A stretch of DNA of 64,000 nucleotides from Auraticoccus monumenti. Lineage in GTDB: Bacteria > Actinomycetota > Actinomycetes > Propionibacteriales > Propionibacteriaceae. A program made the position numbers and the translations under genes. The notes beneath the pieces are model-generated. The model saw only the letters and a list, made by a program, of their open reading frames with translations, had not been told where the DNA came from and did no database searches. The stretch spans positions 620,001-684,000 of the forward strand of contig NZ_LT629688.1 in NCBI RefSeq assembly GCF_900101785.1. The letters are read 5' to 3'. Shown here in pieces: positions 34,490 through 43,007 of the stretch; position 1 is the stretch's first letter, and each line of letters starts with the position of its first letter.

Positions 34490-36175
34490 TCAACGGGGCC
34501 AGTTCCCGGAGCGGCGCGGGAACGGGTTCGGGATCTCGACCTCGCGGATCTGCTGGTTCATCGTGTTGCCGCCGTCCGGCCCGGCCACGCCGAAGTCGTG
34601 GGCCTTGACGACCAGCCGGTCGGGGTAGGCGTCGATGGTCAGTCCGCGGTTGATGTCGCGGGTGACGACCTCGGTGATGCCCTGGGTGTTCTCCCCGCGG
34701 GCGTCCCACTCGACGTGCATGGCGCCGGTGTTGACCGCCCAGAAGCCGTCCGGGTGCCCGCCGGGAGTGCGACGCTGCACGGCCCAGTCGCCCAGCTCGA
34801 GCGGGTAGTGGGTGTGGCCGCTGAGCACCACGGCGTTCGGGTGGTCCCCCAGCAGATCGGTGAGCTCGTCGTTGCGCTGGTGGTGCTCGGAGTACCAGGG
34901 GATCCAGCTGGCCGAGACGGTGTTCCCGAGCGGGAAGTGGGTGGCGACCAGCACCTGGCGCTGCTGCGTGGTCCAGTAGGCCAGCCGCTCGCGGAACCAG
35001 CTCATCTGCTCGTCGCTGATGGGGACGTCGGTCGGGCCGGCGGCGTCCTGGCCGAGGATCAGCACGGGGACGTCGACGCCGTTCTCGCTCTCCACGACGT
35101 ACTCGCCCCACACCTGGTCGCGCTCGGCGAAGTCGAGGAAGCGGTCGCGCAGCACCGGGAAGCCACCCGGGGCGTAGCGCTCGTGGTTGCCGATGGCCGA
35201 CATCACCTGTGGCGGCAGGATGCCGTCGCGCTCGTCGCGGACGGCGTAGATCTCGTCCCACTCCGCCGTGGTGCCGCTGTTGACCAGGTCACCGACGATC
35301 AGCAGGCCGCCGGCGTCCGGTCGCAGCGCGGCGAGGTCGGTGAGGCCGTGGGAGAAGTCGCCGGGGTGGCCCTGGATGTCGCTGACCACCCACAGCGAGC
35401 TCGGGTCCGCCTCGGCGCTGACCGGTGGCTGGGCCTTGGTCAGGTGGACGTTGTCCACCGCCCAGTACCAGCTGTTGCGCTCGGCGGTGAAGCGCCAGCG
35501 GAACACCGCCCGCTTCGCCCCCGCCGGCACCTGGACGTCGAGGTCCTCGTGGCCGTTCATCAGACGCCCGTCGTCCTGGGCGACCGTGCTGGAGTCGTAG
35601 CCGAGCAGCTCGACCTGCTCGCCGCTGCCGTCGAACTCCACGGTGACCGTGGCCCGCTGACCGGTCCACTGCCGGTAGTGGGTGTCGAAGGCGAGCTTCA
35701 GGTCGCTCTGCCGGTGCACCCGGACCTCGGGCGAGACCAGGGTGGTGTCGAAGCGGTGCGCGCCGGCGGGCAGGTCGTCGAACTCGTCGGAGTCGGCCAC
35801 CGCGATCACCTCGTGCGCGCGGGCGAACCGGTTGCGCATCTGGTCCTCGGCGTCGACCCAGAAGTCACGCGTGGTGAAGCTCCAGCCGCGCCACTCCTCG
35901 ACCCCGCCCTGCTCGATCGAGGCGTCGTTCTCGATGCTCCAGCCCTTCGGGGCGTCGTGGGTGAAGCCGACCTCCCCGGCAGCGATACCGGGGTCGGACG
36001 CCCGGGGCTGCAGGTCGTCGGCGAGGCTGTCGAAGCCCTCCCGCCACTCCAGCGGCGGCGTGGCCGGTGCCGCGTCGGCGGCCGGTCCGGAGAAGACGGT
36101 GAGGCCGGCGGTGACGGCTGCGGCGAGGAGCAGGGCCGGGCCCCGCAGACGACGCGTGGACGAGGGAGAGGGCAC
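34490..36175 (-). CDS. Secreted calcineurin-like metallophosphoesterase
   Basis: From GTG 36175 (AGGAG six bases upstream) the product is 561 residues with a Sec signal peptide (RRLRGPALLLAAAVTAG...AADA, cut near residue 38). Residues ~40-240 are beta-rich and resemble a carbohydrate/lectin-like sandwich. The phosphoesterase domain follows, with the metal-binding series SDIQGH (about 258), GDLVNSG (about 283), GNHERY (about 322) and GHTHYPL (about 450). The first motif has Gln where the family usually has His (D-x-H). The enzyme would hydrolyse phosphodiesters or phosphomonoesters outside the cell. It is divergent from the flavoprotein gene. Confidence 0.8.
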   Translation of the reverse strand: MPSPSSTRRLRGPALLLAAAVTAGLTVFSGPAADAAPATPPLEWREGFDSLADDLQPRASDPGIAAGEVGFTHDAPKGWSIENDASIEQGGVEEWRGWSFTTRDFWVDAEDQMRNRFARAHEVIAVADSDEFDDLPAGAHRFDTTLVSPEVRVHRQSDLKLAFDTHYRQWTGQRATVTVEFDGSGEQVELLGYDSSTVAQDDGRLMNGHEDLDVQVPAGAKRAVFRWRFTAERNSWYWAVDNVHLTKAQPPVSAEADPSSLWVVSDIQGHPGDFSHGLTDLAALRPDAGGLLIVGDLVNSGTTAEWDEIYAVRDERDGILPPQVMSAIGNHERYAPGGFPVLRDRFLDFAERDQVWGEYVVESENGVDVPVLILGQDAAGPTDVPISDEQMSWFRERLAYWTTQQRQVLVATHFPLGNTVSASWIPWYSEHHQRNDELTDLLGDHPNAVVLSGHTHYPLELGDWAVQRRTPGGHPDGFWAVNTGAMHVEWDARGENTQGITEVVTRDINRGLTIDAYPDRLVVKAHDFGVAGPDGGNTMNQQIREVEIPNPFPRRSGNWPR

Positions 36176-36557
36176 AACGAGCTCCTGGGGGTGAGCGGGA
36201 GGGTCGGCGCTGACGCTAGGACGTCCGCGGTACCGCCAGCCGAGCACCGTGCGGCGCCCGCGTGAACGCCGCGCGTCCGTCTCCCCCTCCGTAGGGTGCG
36301 ATGCCGGTCCGGTTCGCACGGGCACTGACGACGCCGTCGTGCGGACGGCCGGTACCGGCTCCACGACCGTCGGGTGACGCCGTGGGCACCGGCACCCGAA
36401 TGCTGACCCAGCGCGAGCCCGCCTGACCGACTCACGGGCTCCCCGTGCGACGTCCGGCCGGGACTACCCGGCAGGACGTCGCACTCTGGCATCAGCTTCT
36501 GCCCAGTCAGCACGATGTGGGAGCGGGGTCTGGTGCACCTGGTGGTTCGATGGACGG
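36176..36557. promoter_or_regulatory. Divergent intergenic region with long imperfect hairpin
   Basis: This 382-bp gap separates divergent genes. It holds an outstanding inverted repeat at 36445-36484. The outer 11-bp arms are GTGCGACGTCC and GGACGTCGCAC (36445-36455 and 36474-36484); after one mismatch, inner arms GCCGGG and CCCGGC (36457-36462 and 36467-36472) leave a 4-base loop. The stem is 18 pairs long counting the mismatch. No U-run follows. No clear promoter hexamers were identified. Confidence 0.5.
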
Positions 36558-37811
36558 GTGACCCTGACCGAGGTGGACGTCGTCGTCGTGGGGGCCGGGC
36601 TGGCCGGTCTGCGCTGCGCCGGCGCCCTGACCGGTGCAGGCGTCGACGTGCTGGTGCTCGAGCGCGCCGACGGACCGGGGGGTCGCGTGCGCACCGACGT
36701 CGTCGACGGGTTCCGCTGCGACCGCGGCTTCCAGCTGCTGAACCCCTCCTACCCCGCCGTCCAGCGGCACGTGGACGTCGACGCCCTCGACCTCCAGGTG
36801 GCCGGGCGCGGGGTGCGAGTGGTCGACGCCGACGGCAGTGTCCACACCATCGCCGACCCCCTCCGGCACCCGGCGCTCCTCCCCGCCACGCTGCGCTCGT
36901 CGGTGACCCTGCGGCTGCTTCGTCCCCGTGCCCTGGTCGGCGCGGCGCGGTGGGCGCTCCCGGCGGTCGGGCCGGTGCGGCGCCTCGAGGCCGCTCCCGA
37001 TGCCGCGTTCGGTGAGGACTGGGACCGGCTCGGCCTGACCGGGCCGCTGCGTGACTCCGTGCTCGCGCCGTTCCTCAGCGGTGTCCTCGCCGACGTCGAC
37101 GGAGCCACCTCCGACCGCTACGTGCGGCTGGTGCTGCGCAGCTTCCTGAAGGCGACCCCGGGGGTACCGGCCCAGGGGATGCAGGCGCTGTCGGACCAGC
37201 TCGCGGCCCGGTCCGGCGCCACCATCCGCTACAAGACGACCGTCGAGTCGGTGCAGGAGACGGGGTCGACGGTCACGGTGCGCGTCGCCGACGGGACGGC
37301 CGTGACGGCCCGCGCCGTGGTCGTCGCGACTGATGCCGCCGACGCGGCGACGCTCACCGGTCGGGAGACCGCGGTGATGCGGGGGCTGACCACGTGGTGG
37401 TTCGCCGCCAGCACGCCGCTGTCGGACACGTTCCTGCGGGTCTCCGGGTCGGGTGGTCCGCTGGCCAACACCGCGGTCATGAGCGCGATCGCGCCGGCCT
37501 ACGCACCGGCGGGCCGCACGCTGGTCCAGGCCAGCGCGGTGCGGCAGGGGGATCAGCCGCTCGACGAGCGGGTGGTGAGAGCCGAGATGTCCCGGCTCTG
37601 GCAGACACGGACCGAGGACTGGGACCTGGTGGTGCGCTCGGACATCCCGCGCGCGCTGCCTGCGCAGGTGCCCGGGCTCCCGCTGCAGCGCCCGGTCCGG
37701 GTGGGTGAGCGGACCGTGCTGGCCGGGGACCACCGCGACACCCCGTCGATCCAGGGAGCGCTCGTCTCGGGAGGTCGAGCCGCTCTGGCGGTCCGCCGGC
37801 TGCTGGCCTGA
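36558..37811 (+). CDS. FAD-dependent amine-oxidase-family oxidoreductase
   Basis: This 417-residue flavoprotein has the Rossmann dinucleotide motif VVVGAGLAGLRCAGAL (residues 8-23), the ADP-ribose Glu at about 37 (VLERADGPGGRVRTD), and the second FAD motif near the C-terminus (TVLAGDHRDTPSIQGALVSG, about 388). This is the architecture of the amine oxidase / phytoene desaturase-like superfamily. It probably oxidises or desaturates a hydrophobic substrate. There is no signal peptide. No carotenoid or haem genes are nearby to narrow the substrate. GTG 36558 is the earliest plausible start; a ribosome-binding site is weak. Confidence 0.78.
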   Translation: MTLTEVDVVVVGAGLAGLRCAGALTGAGVDVLVLERADGPGGRVRTDVVDGFRCDRGFQLLNPSYPAVQRHVDVDALDLQVAGRGVRVVDADGSVHTIADPLRHPALLPATLRSSVTLRLLRPRALVGAARWALPAVGPVRRLEAAPDAAFGEDWDRLGLTGPLRDSVLAPFLSGVLADVDGATSDRYVRLVLRSFLKATPGVPAQGMQALSDQLAARSGATIRYKTTVESVQETGSTVTVRVADGTAVTARAVVVATDAADAATLTGRETAVMRGLTTWWFAASTPLSDTFLRVSGSGGPLANTAVMSAIAPAYAPAGRTLVQASAVRQGDQPLDERVVRAEMSRLWQTRTEDWDLVVRSDIPRALPAQVPGLPLQRPVRVGERTVLAGDHRDTPSIQGALVSGGRAALAVRRLLA

Positions 37812-37941
37812 AGCGGGCGCCGCACCCGGTCGACGTCGGGCCCTCGGACCACGACCCCTGGGCGCCCGCCGCCGTCCAGTTCTGTCAGTGGCGACTCCTA
37901 GCGTCTGCGAGACAGGATCGTCGGACATCGGGGGATGGCAG

Positions 37942-39239
37942 ATGAGCAGGACTAGACAGCAGCGGCGAGCCGCCACGCGACGCCAGCGAGGCGGAGCCGG
38001 CCGAGCTCCCGGTCCCGGGACGAGATCGCCCGGGGCCTCGTCGGTCTTCGGACACCCCGGTGGCACGCGCGAGGACCTGAGTGCCCGGGAGGCCGCCGAG
38101 AGGCACGTCGGCGCGGCCGTGCGAGGGACGATCCGGCACGGACGCGAGAGCTCCCAGGACTTCGCCCGAGGGTTGATGGCGGTGCTGGACCCCGCGGTGC
38201 TGCCCCACGCCGCTACCGTGCTGAGGACGAACTTGGACCAGCTGCTCGGCCGCGCGCTCGGTGGTGGCTGGAGCCCGGAAGAGCTGGTCGAGCTGGTCCG
38301 CCGCCAGTCGGGCGGGCAGCACGTGGGCGCGCTGGTCGCAGTGATCGAGCGCTCGTCGGGCGCGACAGGAGTGAGCGCCTCGCAGCAACGCGCGCTGTCG
38401 GAGCAGGTGGGCCTCCCCCGACCGCCGGACCTCCAGACCCAGGACGGCATCGCCTGCGCCCTGTGGCTGATCGCCCTGCTGGCGATCCTGCCCACCAGCG
38501 AGGCGATGCGCCCCGCCCCTGGACCCACGCCGGAGAGGGAGTCCCGGCCCGAGGACCGGAAGCTGGCCACGGTGCGAGCGCTGCTGGCCAAGGCGGAGTC
38601 GACCGTGCACGACGACGAGGCCGAGGCACTGACGACCAAGGCGCAGGAGCTCATCAGCCGCTACGCCCTGGACCGGCTGCTCGAGGAGGAATCAGGCCAC
38701 CAGCGCGGCCCCGCCGACGTCGCGCTGCGCCGGATCTGGCTGGACGCCCCCTACGTCAGCGCCAAGGCAACCCTCGTGGCGGCGGTCGCGATGGCGAACC
38801 GGTGCCGGGCGGTGGCGGTGGACCGGCTGGGCTTCAGCGCGGTGCTCGGCGACCCGCACGACCTGGAGGTGGTGGAGCTGCTGGCCACGTCCTTGCTGGT
38901 GCAGGCGACCAGGCGATGTTCCGCCACGGGCGCCAGACCCGGTACGGACGCTCGACCACCCGGTCGTTCCGGCACGCGTTCCTGATCGCCTACGCCCGAC
39001 GGATCGGTGAGCGGCTCCAGGAGGTCGACGAGGTCGCGGTGCGTGCGTCAGGGCAGGCTGACCGGCTGCTACCGGCACTGCGGGACCAGGACGAGCGGGT
39101 CGAGGCGGCCGTCTACGAGCACTTCCCCGCGATCACCCGGCGTTCGTCCAGCGTGTCCGACGCCGCCGGATGGGCGGCCGGGCGCGAGGCAGCCGACCAG
39201 GCCCGGCTCGACCTCCGCGGGAGGCTCGCCCCTGGCTGA
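37942..39239 (+). pseudogene. DUF2786 protein gene with single-base frameshift
   Basis: From ATG 37942 the frame encodes a basic N-terminus, then DRKLATVRALLAKAESTVHD (about residue 205), the DUF2786 core, and continues to LLVQATR near 38910. There it switches to a non-sense tail ending at 38985. The expected continuation (MFRHGRQTRYGRSTTRSFRH, then AFLIAYARRIGERL) lies in another frame and runs to the stop at 39239. Loss of one C in the run at about 38909-38912 (GCGACC-AGGCG) explains it; repaired, the protein has about 432 residues. Function of DUF2786 is unknown. A sequencing error is possible, since the downstream part looks well conserved. Confidence 0.65.
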
Positions 39240-39297
39240 GTCCGCCCTCAGCAGGACGGCCTCGCGCCGGGGACATACGCCGGACCCGGCTCGGGGG

Positions 39298-40065
39298 TCA
39301 GTTGAGCGGGCGCATGCTCTCCGGCACGCCACCGTCGGCGTGCACCGCCTCCACCAGCTCGGCCAGTGCGGTCAGCGCCACCCGCTGCGACATCGGTCCG
39401 TAGGAGACGCGGGCCACGCCCAGCTCCTGCTGACGCGACAGCCGCACCGAACCGGGGATGCCGATGGTGGTGAGCCGCTGCGGGCCGAAGGCCGCGACCA
39501 GCGTGCTGATCGCCTCCTCGTCGAGCGGGCCGGGGACGAACACGACGGGCGCGCCGGCGTCCAGGTAGGCCTTGCCACGGGTGACGGCCTCCTGGAGCGG
39601 GTTGTCCGCGCCGCGGACGAAGGCGTCGGTGCGGGCGTTGAGCACGAAGTCCGGCACGCCCTCGGCGGCAGCGGCGGCCATGATGGCCTCGACCTGGGCG
39701 GCGGCCTCGGACAGCGGCTTCAGCTGGTCCTCGATGTTGGCGCCGACGACGCCGACGCCGATGGCCTTGCGGATGGTCTCGGCGGCGTCGCCGTAGCCCG
39801 CTTCCAGGTCAGCGCTGACAGGGAGCGACGTGGCGGCCACGATGCGTGCCACCTCGGCGATCATCTCGTCCACCGGGATGTTCTCCCCGTCCTCGTAGCC
39901 GCGGGAGGCGGCGATCGAGTGGCTGGCCGTGGCCAGCGCCCGGGTCCCCTCGATGTCACCCACCACCTTGGTCGTGATCACGTCCCAGACGTTCACGACG
40001 GTCAGGAGCTCGGGTGCGGTGTGCAGAGCCAGCAGTGCGGTGGCCTTCTCGGCGACATCAGTCAT
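39298..40065 (-). CDS. PEP mutase / isocitrate lyase superfamily protein
   Basis: This 255-residue alpha/beta-barrel protein has the superfamily landmarks VNVWDVITTKVV (about residue 23), SADLEAGYGD (about 80, metal- and substrate-binding Asp/Glu), GANIEDQL (about 107) and VLNARTDAFVRG (about 145). It lacks the catalytic Cys loop (KKCGH) of true isocitrate and methylisocitrate lyases. This places it with the broad PEP mutase/oxaloacetate hydrolase-like group, of uncertain C-C or P-C bond chemistry. ATG 40065 is preferred over an upstream in-frame ATG at 40107. It is convergent with the DUF2786 gene. Confidence 0.75.
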   Translation of the reverse strand: MTDVAEKATALLALHTAPELLTVVNVWDVITTKVVGDIEGTRALATASHSIAASRGYEDGENIPVDEMIAEVARIVAATSLPVSADLEAGYGDAAETIRKAIGVGVVGANIEDQLKPLSEAAAQVEAIMAAAAAEGVPDFVLNARTDAFVRGADNPLQEAVTRGKAYLDAGAPVVFVPGPLDEEAISTLVAAFGPQRLTTIGIPGSVRLSRQQELGVARVSYGPMSQRVALTALAELVEAVHADGGVPESMRPLN

Positions 40066-40140
40066 GCCAGGGACAACCGGGCAGGCGTCGCGCCTGTTCC
40101 GCCGCATCGCAACTGGTGAGCCAGCCTGCGACGGCGAGGA

Positions 40141-40602
40141 TCACCAGCTGAGCCCTCGCGGTCTCGATGGACGGTCGACCTGCGGGCGCAGTCGTCCGAG
40201 CTCGTGCCGACGGGGAAGCGACTCGGCGATGAACCGGCTGACCACCTGGGTCACGTCGCCCAGCTGGACCATCGCCTCGTCGACCTGCCGGAGCTGCTGC
40301 TCGATGTCGGTGTCGAGGACCTGTCTCGCGAGCTCGTGGCGGAGGTCGATCTTGGACGCCTGCTGGGCCACCTGCTCGATCACCTCGACCAGGGAGCGCC
40401 GGAGCTGGTCGGGCGTCGCGAGCAGCGCCTGATCGATGACGAGGTCGGAGATCCGGACACCACGGAGTCTCAGCGACACACCACCGGTGCGCTCGGTCAA
40501 CGCCACCTCACCCGCACCTCGCTCGACGTCAGCCGACGGCTCGTCGCCGATGGCGCCCGTAGGCGTGATCGCGTCGTCGACGTGGTCATCCCAGCCGGTC
40601 AC
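40141..40602 (-). CDS. YbaB-like small protein, last gene of toxin operon
   Basis: This 153-residue soluble protein has a central SLRLRGVRISDLVIDQALL (beta strands) followed by helix-rich SLVEVIEQVAQQA. The pattern recalls YbaB/EbfC-like proteins found in actinobacterial WXG/ESX-type clusters. Its GTG start overlaps the preceding stop (GTGA), and GGAGGAG inside the preceding gene's last codons is its ribosome-binding site. It could be an immunity or chaperone factor for the toxin encoded two genes upstream. No catalytic motif is visible. Confidence 0.5.
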   Translation of the reverse strand: MTGWDDHVDDAITPTGAIGDEPSADVERGAGEVALTERTGGVSLRLRGVRISDLVIDQALLATPDQLRRSLVEVIEQVAQQASKIDLRHELARQVLDTDIEQQLRQVDEAMVQLGDVTQVVSRFIAESLPRRHELGRLRPQVDRPSRPRGLSW

Positions 40603-40622
40603 GGGATCTCCTCCGGAGTGGC
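40597..40622. repeat. 26-bp direct repeat, copy A, at a stop/start junction
   Basis: Identical over 26 bases to 41517-41542. On the minus strand it encodes the TPEEIP C-terminal peptide, the GGAGGAG ribosome-binding site for the next gene, and the overlapping GTGA start/stop. Together the two copies bracket the 307-residue gene exactly. Confidence 0.8.
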
Positions 40623-41522
40623 CGGCACTGGATCCCCAGCACGTCGCATGGTCAACACCTCACGGGCGGGTTCACCGGGAAGCGGCGGCATGGCGAAGGC
40701 GAAGTACTTCAGGGCCCAGTCGGCGCCCTCCCGAGCCAGCGCGTCGGGCGAGTTCTCCCGGCGGTCGGTGAGCGCCGCTCTCAGCTCGCCGGGTACTGCC
40801 CACTGGAGAGGCAAGGCGATGCCGTCGGTGAGGTAGTCCTCCCAGCACTCCACGCAGAGCCGCAGCACGAAGTCGAGACCGGCCGTGCCAGAACCCAGCA
40901 GCGCCTCGCAGGCTGGCTCCACCGTGTTCACGTTGAGTCCCAACGCCATCTGCTGGAGCCGTCGGAACGCCCTGTCGTCGTCCAGCGCAGCGAGGCCTGC
41001 TGAAGCAGCAGCTGCATCGACGGGAAGGAAGACCCGCGACAACCGCAACCACTCGACGAATCCCCAGTCACGCTCGATGTCCCGTGGTGTCGGACCTCGT
41101 CCCCTCGTTCCTGGCACCGCATCGTCGAGCTCGAACCACAGACGCCCCCACAGCTCTTCCACCAGTTCCCGTCGTGGACCACCCACCCGCCCGCGCTCGT
41201 GGGCGAGCAGACGACGCACGTCCGTGCCCTGACTGATCGCCTCGCTGAGCGCGGCCTCCAGCCAGAGCCATCCGCCCACGGGAAGGTGCTCAGCGGCCGC
41301 CGCCAGAACCAGGTCGAGTGCACCGTGCTTCTTGGTCAGGGCCTCGACCACCTGCATGTAGACGACGTAGTCCTCGTCGTCGAGCATCGCCTGGAGTCGG
41401 ATGACCGTCTCGGGTGCCTCGTACAGACCGAGCTCCTGCGCTCCCCACGCCCGATACAGCTCACTGTCCGCCCCGTACCGGTGTGAGTGCTCCAGCGCCT
41501 CGGGCAGCGTCAGTCGGGTCAC
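40599..41522 (-). CDS. 307-residue putative immunity or cassette protein
   Basis: This 307-residue soluble, largely helical acidic protein has no signal peptide. It contains no catalytic motif that I recognise. Acidic, helical, DUF-like proteins directly 3' of polymorphic toxins are usually immunity proteins, and the position immediately after the toxin, with GTGA overlap, fits that. Its last residues (PATPEEIP) are the same as those of the toxin and are encoded by the same 26-bp repeat. The gene is therefore bracketed by direct repeats as a unit. An unrelated conserved protein inserted by duplication is the alternative. Confidence 0.5.
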   Translation of the reverse strand: MTRLTLPEALEHSHRYGADSELYRAWGAQELGLYEAPETVIRLQAMLDDEDYVVYMQVVEALTKKHGALDLVLAAAAEHLPVGGWLWLEAALSEAISQGTDVRRLLAHERGRVGGPRRELVEELWGRLWFELDDAVPGTRGRGPTPRDIERDWGFVEWLRLSRVFLPVDAAAASAGLAALDDDRAFRRLQQMALGLNVNTVEPACEALLGSGTAGLDFVLRLCVECWEDYLTDGIALPLQWAVPGELRAALTDRRENSPDALAREGADWALKYFAFAMPPLPGEPAREVLTMRRAGDPVPATPEEIP

Positions 41523-41542
41523 GGGATCTCCTCCGGAGTGGC
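41517..41542. repeat. 26-bp direct repeat, copy B, at a stop/start junction
   Basis: Perfect match to 40597-40622, 920 bp away. It sits at the junction of the toxin gene and the 307-residue gene, in the same register: TPEEIP codons, embedded GGAGGAG, then GTGA. Confidence 0.8.
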
Positions 41543-42439
41543 AGGTCGAGCGTCGGGATCAGGGCTGATGAAGTAACGACCCTCGTGTTGGTTGAACGAG
41601 TAGAACTGCGTGTGCGGGGTTGGGACGTCTCTTCGCTGAGCGCTCGGATGGGCGTTGCCAGTCAGGTCAACCCTTCTCACGATCTTGCCCTGAGCGTCGT
41701 ACACCGCGTAGTTGGTCACCATGCCCGTCTGAGGGTCCACGCGCTTGAGCACCGCGCAGGGCGAAGCCCAGGCCGGGAATTTGCCGCTACTCCCTCGACC
41801 CGTCCAGACCTGCGCGGAGGCGAGTCGCTCCTGGATCGGCCGCTGGTGCCACTGCACCCGCTCCCGCGACGCGTGGATCGGCCGGCTCCTGATCACCTTC
41901 GCCAGCGCCCCGAGCGCCAGCCCCTCAGCACCGGCCACCGGCACCCCGAGCTTGCTCAGGACCGTCAGCCAGATGTCCATCGACGCCTTCAGCGCCTCGA
42001 CCTGCTGGTAGGCCGCAGCGGTGCCGGCGTCGACCAGCTCGTCGGCACCGGGGCCGAAGTCCACCGTCTCGGACATGTAGATGAGCCGCATGGACGGCAG
42101 GCAGCCCAGCACGGCCGACTTCATCACCACGATCTGCGCCTGACTGGCCACCAGCGACATCTCCATCGCCTGGGCGATCCCGGCGAAGAGCAGCAGGTGC
42201 CCCTGCTCCGTGCCGACCCGCCCCCACCAGCGGACGAACTCGGTCAGACCGTCGGAGCGGTTGGTCGCCTCCATGGTGGCGATCGCGTGGTCGCTGTCGC
42301 GCCGCTGGTCCTTGGCCACGCCGAACCAGCGGCCCCAGGCGCGCTGGCACTCCGCGAGGACGTCCTCGTCGACCTCGGGCCACTCGACGCCGACGTGGGC
42401 GAGCAGCGGCTCGGCGCCGGCAGGGAGGGTGATGGCCAT
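41519..42439 (-). CDS. Polymorphic toxin with Ntox24-like C-terminus
   Basis: This 306-residue protein has a helical N-terminal ~200 residues (WWGRVGTEQGHLLLFAGIAQ...) that could be the WXG/ESX-type trafficking part. The C-terminal ~90 residues read VDPQTGMVTNYAVYDAQGKI, then VRRVDLTGNAH and DVPTPHTQFYSF. The Y-D-x-x-G, R-V-D-L-T-G-x-x-H and T-P-H series matches the polymorphic toxin type 24 domain, a predicted nuclease with conserved His residues. It starts three bases after the WXG100-like gene and ends in the 26-bp repeat that overlaps the next gene. It is probably exported or delivered to competing cells. No secretion ATPase is in the window. It is short for a polymorphic toxin, like small ESX-coupled ones. 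Confidence 0.6.
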   Translation of the reverse strand: MAITLPAGAEPLLAHVGVEWPEVDEDVLAECQRAWGRWFGVAKDQRRDSDHAIATMEATNRSDGLTEFVRWWGRVGTEQGHLLLFAGIAQAMEMSLVASQAQIVVMKSAVLGCLPSMRLIYMSETVDFGPGADELVDAGTAAAYQQVEALKASMDIWLTVLSKLGVPVAGAEGLALGALAKVIRSRPIHASRERVQWHQRPIQERLASAQVWTGRGSSGKFPAWASPCAVLKRVDPQTGMVTNYAVYDAQGKIVRRVDLTGNAHPSAQRRDVPTPHTQFYSFNQHEGRYFISPDPDARPATPEEIP

Positions 42440-42442
42440 GGC

Positions 42443-42769
42443 TCACACCGTGCCCAGCGACGTGATGATCTCGTCCAGCCGGTCGGCCATCTCCTCGTTC
42501 TCGGTCTCGACGTCGTCGTAGACCTGGGCGACGGCGTGCAGGGCGACCGACGTCTCGCTGAGGCAGAACCCGAGCTCGTCGCCGTAGGCGGTGGCCTCGG
42601 GGTGGAACGCGCCGAGTGCGCTGCGCAGCACCTCCGCCGCCTCACCGGAACCGAGGGCGTCCACGGCCCGGGGACTCCGCGCCACGGTCGCTGCGCCCTC
42701 GCCCCAGGCGATCGCTGTCGCGCCGATGCCGGACGCGCACTGGTGGACTTCCGCTGGACTCACGTGCAT
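42443..42769 (-). CDS. WXG100/ESX-like small helical protein
   Basis: This 108-residue protein starts at ATG 42769 and is an all-helical hairpin of WXG100-like size: MHVSPAEVHQCASGIGATAI at the start, AWGEGAAT in the turn region, and a long second helix (DVETENEEMADRLDEIITSL). The strict W-x-G turn is replaced by W-G (AWGEG), so it belongs with the wider EsxA/EspC-like group. Such proteins pair with and target adjacent toxins for type VII-like secretion. It is the first gene of the minus-strand toxin operon. Confidence 0.6.
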   Translation of the reverse strand: MHVSPAEVHQCASGIGATAIAWGEGAATVARSPRAVDALGSGEAAEVLRSALGAFHPEATAYGDELGFCLSETSVALHAVAQVYDDVETENEEMADRLDEIITSLGTV

Positions 42770-42898
42770 GACTCCAGCCAAGCACCGGCGGGCACCGTCG
42801 CGCAGAAGTTATGCACAGCCGCCGTCCGGATCGAGGACGACCACGCGGGCCGGGACGGCTACGCGCACGTGGTCGTCGGCGGCAGGCACGTCGAGTGG

Positions 42899-42992
42899 CG
42901 GATTTTGGCGGTCAGTCGTCGCATCGGATCACGACCAGGCCCACGCGACGCCGCGGCCCGAGCGCCGCCGGAGGACTGACCCTCAAAATCCG
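42899..42992. repeat. ~90-bp inverted-repeat element, copy 1
   Basis: Arms of about 22 bp (42899-42920 and 42971-42992; core GATTTTGxGGGTCAGTC in consensus) surround a ~50-bp GC-rich loop. A second element with the same arms lies at 50848-50948. It starts 16 bp beyond the stop of the minus-strand DUF3806-like gene. No U-run follows either arm. No coding function is visible. Confidence 0.65.
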
Positions 42993-43007
42993 TCGACCGA
43001 GCTGTCG

